A stretch of 64,000 bases of DNA, taken from positions 2,170,001 to 2,234,000 of the forward strand of contig NZ_CP032616.1 of NCBI RefSeq assembly GCF_003626975.1, read 5' to 3'. Within the stretch, counting starts at the first letter, position 1; every line of letters starts with the position of its first letter. Below, one piece after another: positions 59,420 to 64,000 of the stretch. The notes beneath the pieces are model-generated. The model made no database searches and was not told the origin of the DNA. It saw nothing but the letters and a program-made list of their open reading frames with translations. The DNA is from Pseudomonas sp. DY-1 (GTDB lineage: Bacteria; Pseudomonadota; Gammaproteobacteria; Pseudomonadales; Pseudomonadaceae). Both the position numbers and the translations under genes were made by a program.

Positions 59420-59827
59420 ATGAGCGAAAAGCAACACGTCCTGGAGGCCGCCAGCATGCTGGTGGCCGCCTTCGCCGCGAACGATACCGAAGCCTACTTC
59501 GCCGCCTTCAGCGAAGACGCCAGCTTCGTCTTCCACACCTGCGACAAGCCGCTGCCGACCCGCGCCGCCTATCGCGAGCTGTGGGAAAGCTGGCAGCGCG
59601 AAGATTTCGAGGTGCTGGCGTGCGAATCCATCAACCCCGTGGTGAGCCTGCAGGGCGACGTGGCGATTTTCTACCACGACGTCGCCACACGCCTGCGCAT
59701 CCAGGGTGAAGAAATAGAAAGCCGCGAGCGGGAAACCATCGTTTTCCGTCGGCAACAAGAAAGCGGCCGCTGGTTGGCCTGTCACGAGCACTTGTCGGCT
59801 ATGCCGGAGCATCTGCCCCCGACCTGA
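59420..59827 (+). CDS. NTF2/SnoaL-like fold protein in gbu operon
   Basis: A 135-residue protein with an NTF2/SnoaL-like (DUF4440) cone fold: it begins LEAASMLVAAFAANDTEAYFAAFSED, has a FHTCDKPLPTRAAYRELWESW block and ends with a RETIVFRRQQESGRWLACHEH strand pair. It starts 8 bp after gbuA and is followed by a permease gene, as in the equivalent locus of other Pseudomonas. No activity can be assigned; such proteins may act as small-molecule cyclases, hydrolases or accessory subunits. The frame could also open at a TTG inside gbuA (59408). Confidence 0.75.
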   Translation: MSEKQHVLEAASMLVAAFAANDTEAYFAAFSEDASFVFHTCDKPLPTRAAYRELWESWQREDFEVLACESINPVVSLQGDVAIFYHDVATRLRIQGEEIESRERETIVFRRQQESGRWLACHEHLSAMPEHLPPT

Positions 59828-59851
59828 CGAGGTTCCCTGGGAGAGTAAGAA

Positions 59852-61372
59852 ATGCATAACAACAAAAACGATCACGCAGTCACCCGAATAGAAACACATG
59901 GTGTCGAGCAGATTCCCGATCATGAACGGGATGCCGGCCCCCTGGACCTGTTCCGCCTCATCTTCGGCGGCGCGAACACCTTCGCCACCGCTGTGCTCGG
60001 CAGCTTCCCGGTGCTCTTCGGCCTGTCTTTCGAGGCCGGCTTCTGGGCCATCCTGCTGGGCGTGCTGGTAGGTTCGCTGATCCTCGCTCCCATGGGCGTA
60101 TTCGGCGCGCTGAACGGCACCAACAACGCGGTGTCCTCGGGCGCTCACTTCGGCGTGCATGGTCGTATCGTTGGTTCCTTCCTCTCCCTGCTCACCGCCA
60201 TCGCATTCTTCTCGCTGTCGGTCTGGAGCTCCGGTGACGCCCTGGTGGGCGGCGCCAAGCGCCTGTTCGACCTTCCGGAAACCGACCTGACCCTCGGCCT
60301 GGCCTATGGCTTGTTCGCCGTGCTGGTGCTGGTGGTGTGCATCTACGGTTTCCGTTTCATGCTGCTGGTGAACAAGGTTGCCGTGTGGGCCGCCAGCGTC
60401 ATGTTCCTGCTGGGCATCTTCGCCTTCGCCGGTCCATTCGACGCTGCCTACGCCGGTTCCGTGAACCTCGGCCAGGAAGGCTTCTGGGCCGCCTTCATCG
60501 GCGCCGCCCTGCTGGCCATGAGCAACCCGGTCTCGTTCGGCGCCTTCCTGGGCGACTGGTCGCGCTACATCCCGCGAGAAACCTCGAAGCAGCGCATCAT
60601 GCTGGCGGTTGTCGCCGCGCAGTTCGCCACCCTGATCCCCTTCCTGTTCGGCCTGGTCACCGCGACCATCGTTGCCGTGCAGGCCCCGGACTACATCGCC
60701 CAGAACAACTACGTCGGCGGCCTGCTGGCCGTTTCCCCGGCCTGGTTCTTCCTGCCGGTGTGCCTGATTGCGGTGATCGGCGGCATGTCCACCGGCACCA
60801 CCTCGCTCTACGGCACCGGCCTGGATATGTCCTCGGTCTTCCCGCGCCTGCTCAACCGCGTGCAGGCCACCGTGATGATCGGCGTGCTGTCCATCGGCTT
60901 CATTTTCGTCGGCCGCTTCGCCTTCAACCTGGTGCAGAGCGTGTCCACCTTCGCCGTGCTGATCATCACCTGCACCAGCCCCTGGATGGTGATCATGATC
61001 CTCGGCCTGATCATCCGCCGCGGTTTCTACTGCCCGGACGACCTGCAAGTCTTCACCCGTGGCCAGTCCGGTGGCCGCTACTGGTTCACCAACGGCTGGA
61101 ACTGGCGCGGCATGGGCGCCTGGGTCCCGAGCGCCGTGGTCGGCCTATGCTTTGTGAACCTCCCGGGCCAGTTCGTCGGCCCGCTTGGCGAGCTGGCCGG
61201 TGGCATCGATATCAGCCTGCCGGTCACTCTGGGCACGGCCGCCCTGCTGTACCTGGTACTGCTGGCGATCTTCCCGGAACCGGCCGCCGTCTACGGTCCC
61301 AAAGGTCCGCGTTGGGTCCCCTCGGGCAAGACTTCCCAAGTATCCGCTCAGGTTTCCCCTGAAGCCGCGTAA
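59852..61372 (+). CDS. Purine-cytosine permease family (NCS1-like) transporter
   Basis: A 506-residue inner-membrane transporter with about 12 helices, of the cytosine-permease (NCS1) family: the motif around GPLDLFRLIFGGANTFATAVLG near residue 28 and GALNGTNNAVSSGAHFGVHG near 85-105 are typical. GGGAGAG precedes the ATG. It lies 24 bp after the NTF2-like gene, in the gbu operon, so a likely cargo is a guanidino compound such as guanidinobutyrate, not necessarily a nucleobase; this is inference from position. A terminator is not evident before the next gene, 80 bp on. Confidence 0.88.
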   Translation: MHNNKNDHAVTRIETHGVEQIPDHERDAGPLDLFRLIFGGANTFATAVLGSFPVLFGLSFEAGFWAILLGVLVGSLILAPMGVFGALNGTNNAVSSGAHFGVHGRIVGSFLSLLTAIAFFSLSVWSSGDALVGGAKRLFDLPETDLTLGLAYGLFAVLVLVVCIYGFRFMLLVNKVAVWAASVMFLLGIFAFAGPFDAAYAGSVNLGQEGFWAAFIGAALLAMSNPVSFGAFLGDWSRYIPRETSKQRIMLAVVAAQFATLIPFLFGLVTATIVAVQAPDYIAQNNYVGGLLAVSPAWFFLPVCLIAVIGGMSTGTTSLYGTGLDMSSVFPRLLNRVQATVMIGVLSIGFIFVGRFAFNLVQSVSTFAVLIITCTSPWMVIMILGLIIRRGFYCPDDLQVFTRGQSGGRYWFTNGWNWRGMGAWVPSAVVGLCFVNLPGQFVGPLGELAGGIDISLPVTLGTAALLYLVLLAIFPEPAAVYGPKGPRWVPSGKTSQVSAQVSPEAA

Positions 61373-61451
61373 CAACGAAGAAACAGCTCCATCTTTTTTG
61401 CGACTGCCTAACAACAACAACCACTGCAAAACGCCTTGAAGGAGTTACACG

Positions 61452-62276
61452 ATGACCAATCGTCCGCTGAAACTGTTTGCCCTCGCGGGCCTCTTCGCCG
61501 CCACCCTGAGCGGTGGCGCGATGGCCGCTGACGGCAAACCTTCGTTCGTGAGTTCGGGAAGCTTCCAGGTCTGTTCCGACCCGACCTTCCCGCCGCTGGA
61601 GTTTTTCGAGAAGACCGGTGACCGCGAGCCCAGCGGTTTCGACGCGGATTTGATCCGCGCGCTGGCCAAGCACTGGGGCGTCAAGCCGCGGTTCATCGTC
61701 ACCGAGTTCACCGGCCTGCTTCCGGGCCTGGATGCCAAGCGCTGCGACGCGGTCATCAGCGGTACGCTGATCACTCCGGAGCGAGTCCAGAAGCTGAACG
61801 CCGTGCCTTACCTGGCCAGTGCCACCATCGTCTTCGGCAGTGGCAAGGGTGACCTCAAGCTGAACAGTCTGGACGACCTGTCCGGCAAGGTGGTGGCCGT
61901 TCAATCCGGCACCCGCTACGTGACCATCATGGAGAAGCTCAACGCCGACCTGAAGGCCGCCGGCAAGACCCCGGCCGTGCTGCAGACCTACCCGAAAGGC
62001 AGTGACGTCGCCCAGCAAGTCCTGGTCGGCCGCGCCGCCGCCGGCCTGTCCCAGGACACCGAGCTTGCGTATCGCGAACTGCAGACCCCGGGCCAGTTCA
62101 AGACCCTCTACGCATTCCCCGAGAAGGACATCTTCGGCGCCTACATGCGCCCCAACCCGGAAGACAAGCAGGCCGTTCAGGACGCCGTGTCTGCACTGAA
62201 GGCCGATGGAACCCTCAAGGCCATCGCCGAGAAATGGAAGCTCGATCCAGCCAACCTGGAAACCGCCGCGCAGTAA
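61452..62276 (+). CDS. Amino-acid-type ABC transporter, solute-binding protein
   Basis: Periplasmic binding protein of the polar amino-acid/opine group (SBP family 3), 274 residues. Signal peptide 1-25 (ending GGAMA-ADG). Binding-fold segments FQVCSDPTFPPLEFFEKTGD and GFDADLIRALAKHWGV at the start, and AGLSQDTELAY in the second lobe, are typical. AAGGAG before the ATG. First gene of a transporter operon with the permease at 62355 and the ATPase at 63109. The ligand is unknown; proximity to gbuA and a class II aldolase suggests an amino acid or a related amine/keto acid. Confidence 0.9.
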   Translation: MTNRPLKLFALAGLFAATLSGGAMAADGKPSFVSSGSFQVCSDPTFPPLEFFEKTGDREPSGFDADLIRALAKHWGVKPRFIVTEFTGLLPGLDAKRCDAVISGTLITPERVQKLNAVPYLASATIVFGSGKGDLKLNSLDDLSGKVVAVQSGTRYVTIMEKLNADLKAAGKTPAVLQTYPKGSDVAQQVLVGRAAAGLSQDTELAYRELQTPGQFKTLYAFPEKDIFGAYMRPNPEDKQAVQDAVSALKADGTLKAIAEKWKLDPANLETAAQ

Positions 62277-62294
62277 GCAAGGCCAACCGCCCGC

Positions 62295-62318
62295 CCCTCT
62301 CCCGTATGCGGGAGAGGG
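62295..62318. repeat. Hairpin in ABC-transporter operon gap
   Basis: CCCTCTCCCG (62295-62304) pairs perfectly with CGGGAGAGGG (62309-62318) around TATG. Same sequence family as the hairpins at 15584-15648, again between co-directional genes and without a T-run. Confidence 0.7.
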
Positions 62319-62354
62319 TGCGAAGGCACGCTTCCATTCACGCAGGACACGTAC

Positions 62355-63098
62355 ATGAACTTCGATGTGACTGTCTTCTGGGACGCCCTGACGTCCTGGC
62401 ACTTCTTCCGCGGCGCCTGCATCACCCTGATCCTGGCGCTGGTGTCCCATTCGGTGGGCATCCTGATTTCCATTCCCTGCGCCCTGGCCCTGGACGGTCC
62501 GCCGAGCGTCTGGCGCAGCACCCTGCGCGGGGTTCTCAGCGTCTTCCGTGGCGCGCCGACCCTTCTGCAACTGCTGTTCGTGTGGAACGCACTGCCGCAA
62601 TTCTTCCCGGTGTTCCGTGAAGAGTGGTTCACCCCCTTCATCGCCGCCTGGATCGCGCTGTCCCTCAACGAAGCCGCCTACCAGGTGGAAATCAACCGCG
62701 CTGCACTGAAGGCCGTCGACAAGGGGCAGTACGCCGCCGGCCACGCCCTGGGCCTGTCGCGCTGGCACACCTTCCGCTACGTCATCATGCCCCAGGCCGC
62801 GCGCATCGCCGTGCCGCCAACGGCTAACGAATTCATCACCCTGCTGAAGATCACCTCGCTGGCCTCGGTCATCTCCCTGCAGGAACTGATGGCGGTCACC
62901 TCGCAGACGGTATCCACCACCTTCCAGTTCTCCGAGTACTACGCCGTCGCCCTCGTTTACTACCTCGTCATGGTCTACACCCTGACCTGGATGCAAAGCG
63001 GCCTCGAACGACGCCTGTCCTGGGATGCCCAGGGTGGTGCCAGCAGCAAATCCGTCGGCCTGGTGCAACGCACCCTGGCTCGTATGCGCCGTATCTGA
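62355..63098 (+). CDS. ABC transporter permease (HisM/GlnP type)
   Basis: Inner-membrane permease of the polar amino-acid transporter group, 247 residues, about five helices. The EAA-type motif for the ATPase contact lies at [20 protein letters not shown] near residue 128-147, and the family start ([20 protein letters not shown]) and [12 protein letters not shown] segment are present. Only one permease gene is encoded, so the transporter may use a homodimer, or a partner permease may lie beyond the window. It lies 78 bp after the binding-protein gene. Confidence 0.9.
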   Translation: MNFDVTVFWDALTSWHFFRGACITLILALVSHSVGILISIPCALALDGPPSVWRSTLRGVLSVFRGAPTLLQLLFVWNALPQFFPVFREEWFTPFIAAWIALSLNEAAYQVEINRAALKAVDKGQYAAGHALGLSRWHTFRYVIMPQAARIAVPPTANEFITLLKITSLASVISLQELMAVTSQTVSTTFQFSEYYAVALVYYLVMVYTLTWMQSGLERRLSWDAQGGASSKSVGLVQRTLARMRRI

Positions 63099-63108
63099 GG
63101 AGCCCGCC

Positions 63109-63840
63109 ATGAACGAAATCATTCGTCTGCAGAACGTCGGCAAGCACTATGACGATTTCCAGGTGCTGCAGGGCATCAACCTGTCGGTACGCCAGGGCGA
63201 GAAGATCGTCATCTGCGGCCCGTCGGGCTCTGGCAAGTCGACCCTGATCCGCTGCATCAATCGCCTCAATCCCCATGACAGCGGCACCATCACGGTCGAG
63301 GACCAGGACATCTCCACCAAATCCGGAAGCGACCACGTGCGCCGTGAAGTCGGCATGGTGTTCCAGAACTTCAACCTGTTCCCGCACATGACAGTGCTGG
63401 AGAACTGCACCCTGGCCCCGATGAAGGTGCGAGGCATGGGCCGCAAGCAGGCCGAGGAACTCGCCCTGCGTTACCTGAACCGGGTGCACATCGGCTCCCA
63501 GGCACACAAGAAGCCCGGCCAACTGTCCGGCGGCCAGCAGCAACGGGTGGCCATTGCCCGTGCCCTGTGCATGAACCCCAAGGTCATGCTCTTCGACGAG
63601 CCCACCTCGGCGCTGGACCCGGAAATGGTCGGCGAAGTACTCGAAGTGATGACCGAGCTGGCCCTGGACGGCATGACCATGCTCTGCGTGACCCATGAGA
63701 TGGGCTTCGCCCGCAAGGTGGCCGACCGCGTGGTGTTCATGGACGCGGGCCAGATCGTGGAAACCGCCACCCCGAACGAGTTCTTCGATAACCCGCAGCA
63801 TCCGCGAACCCGCGCATTCCTCTCGCAGATCCGTCACTGA
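63109..63840 (+). CDS. ABC transporter ATP-binding protein (GlnQ type)
   Basis: Cytoplasmic ATPase of the transporter, 243 residues, beginning [20 protein letters not shown] (the frame is open from 63025, but this ATG matches the family and has GAGGAG upstream). Walker [10 protein letters not shown], signature LSGGQQQRV, Walker [13 protein letters not shown] and the His switch CVTHEMG are intact. Its stop overlaps the next gene's ATG by one base (63840), so the following aldolase is coupled. Confidence 0.92.
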   Translation: MNEIIRLQNVGKHYDDFQVLQGINLSVRQGEKIVICGPSGSGKSTLIRCINRLNPHDSGTITVEDQDISTKSGSDHVRREVGMVFQNFNLFPHMTVLENCTLAPMKVRGMGRKQAEELALRYLNRVHIGSQAHKKPGQLSGGQQQRVAIARALCMNPKVMLFDEPTSALDPEMVGEVLEVMTELALDGMTMLCVTHEMGFARKVADRVVFMDAGQIVETATPNEFFDNPQHPRTRAFLSQIRH

Positions 63841-64000
63841 TGAACGCACAAAACGAAGCCATCCTTCGCCGTGACCTGGCGGCCGCCTACCGGCTGGCCG
63901 CCCTGTTCGACTGGGATGACACCCTCTACACCCACTTCTCGGTGCGCTTGCCGGGCGTGGAGCCGCGCTTCCTGATCAACCCGTTCGGGCTGATGTTCGA
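63840..64000 (+). CDS. Class II aldolase/adducin family protein (5' part)
   Basis: N-terminal 53 residues of a gene cut by the window end. The reading LRRDLAAAYRLAALFDWDDT, with YTHFSVRLPG and FLINPFGLMF following, is the characteristic start of class II aldolase/adducin domain proteins, many of which are metal-dependent aldolases or decarboxylases of sugar phosphates or keto acids. Its ATG overlaps the ATPase stop by one base, so it is transcribed with the ABC transporter. The reaction cannot be told from this part. Confidence 0.75.
   Translation, partial: MNAQNEAILRRDLAAAYRLAALFDWDDTLYTHFSVRLPGVEPRFLINPFGLMF

Overview
The window is GC-rich, gene-dense and shows no phage, IS, tRNA, rRNA or CRISPR. 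Gene content and order (uraH/puuE/uraD, gcl-hyi-glxR-ttuD-pyk, gbuA/gbuR, lapGD plus lapABCE, aer, recQ) and the dispersed palindromic repeats point to a Pseudomonas (sensu lato) chromosome; the species cannot be fixed from this sequence alone.

Region 1 (1-21.6 kb) is an almost complete purine-ring catabolic locus. An 8-oxoguanine deaminase makes urate. PuuD (membrane urate oxidase with a cytochrome c tail), UraH, UraD and PuuE carry urate to allantoate. AllA releases glyoxylate and urea. Gcl, Hyi, GlxR, TtuD and pyruvate kinase take glyoxylate to pyruvate. An NCS2 permease, two Tsx-type outer-membrane channels, an orphan periplasmic binding protein and a urea channel supply transport; MoaA could supply molybdenum cofactor for a xanthine dehydrogenase outside the window. 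No allantoicase lies between uraD and allA, so the allantoate step must be encoded elsewhere. A recurring palindrome, TTGTATACAA and close variants, sits in the uraH/puuE, tsx-like, moaA/tetR and gcl/glcG-like promoter regions. It looks like the operator of one regulator, probably a GntR-type protein not encoded here.

Region 2 (21.6-31.6 kb) is mostly housekeeping or accessory: a FimV-like protein, an MFS exporter with its SlyA/MarR-type regulator and a SlyA-like box, a DUF2804 protein, an active-looking diguanylate cyclase, RecQ, a UPF0149 protein and a DUF454 membrane protein.

Region 3 (31.6-54.6 kb) is a self-contained Lap adhesion system: periplasmic protease LapG, degenerate c-di-GMP receptor LapD, a giant repeat adhesin of about 4,800 residues and the type I secretion trio LapE-LapB-LapC. 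The adhesin has an N-terminal retention module with a TAAG cleavage motif, two arrays of 257-residue repeats, a von Willebrand A domain and C-terminal RTX repeats. As written, it carries a one-base deletion near 47,871 that splits the reading frame.

Region 4 (54.8-64 kb) holds a DTW-domain tRNA-modification protein, the aerotaxis receptor Aer, and a guanidinobutyrase locus (LysR regulator gbuR, gbuA, an NTF2-like protein, a cytosine-permease-family transporter). A polar amino-acid-type ABC transporter follows, then a class II aldolase cut by the window end.
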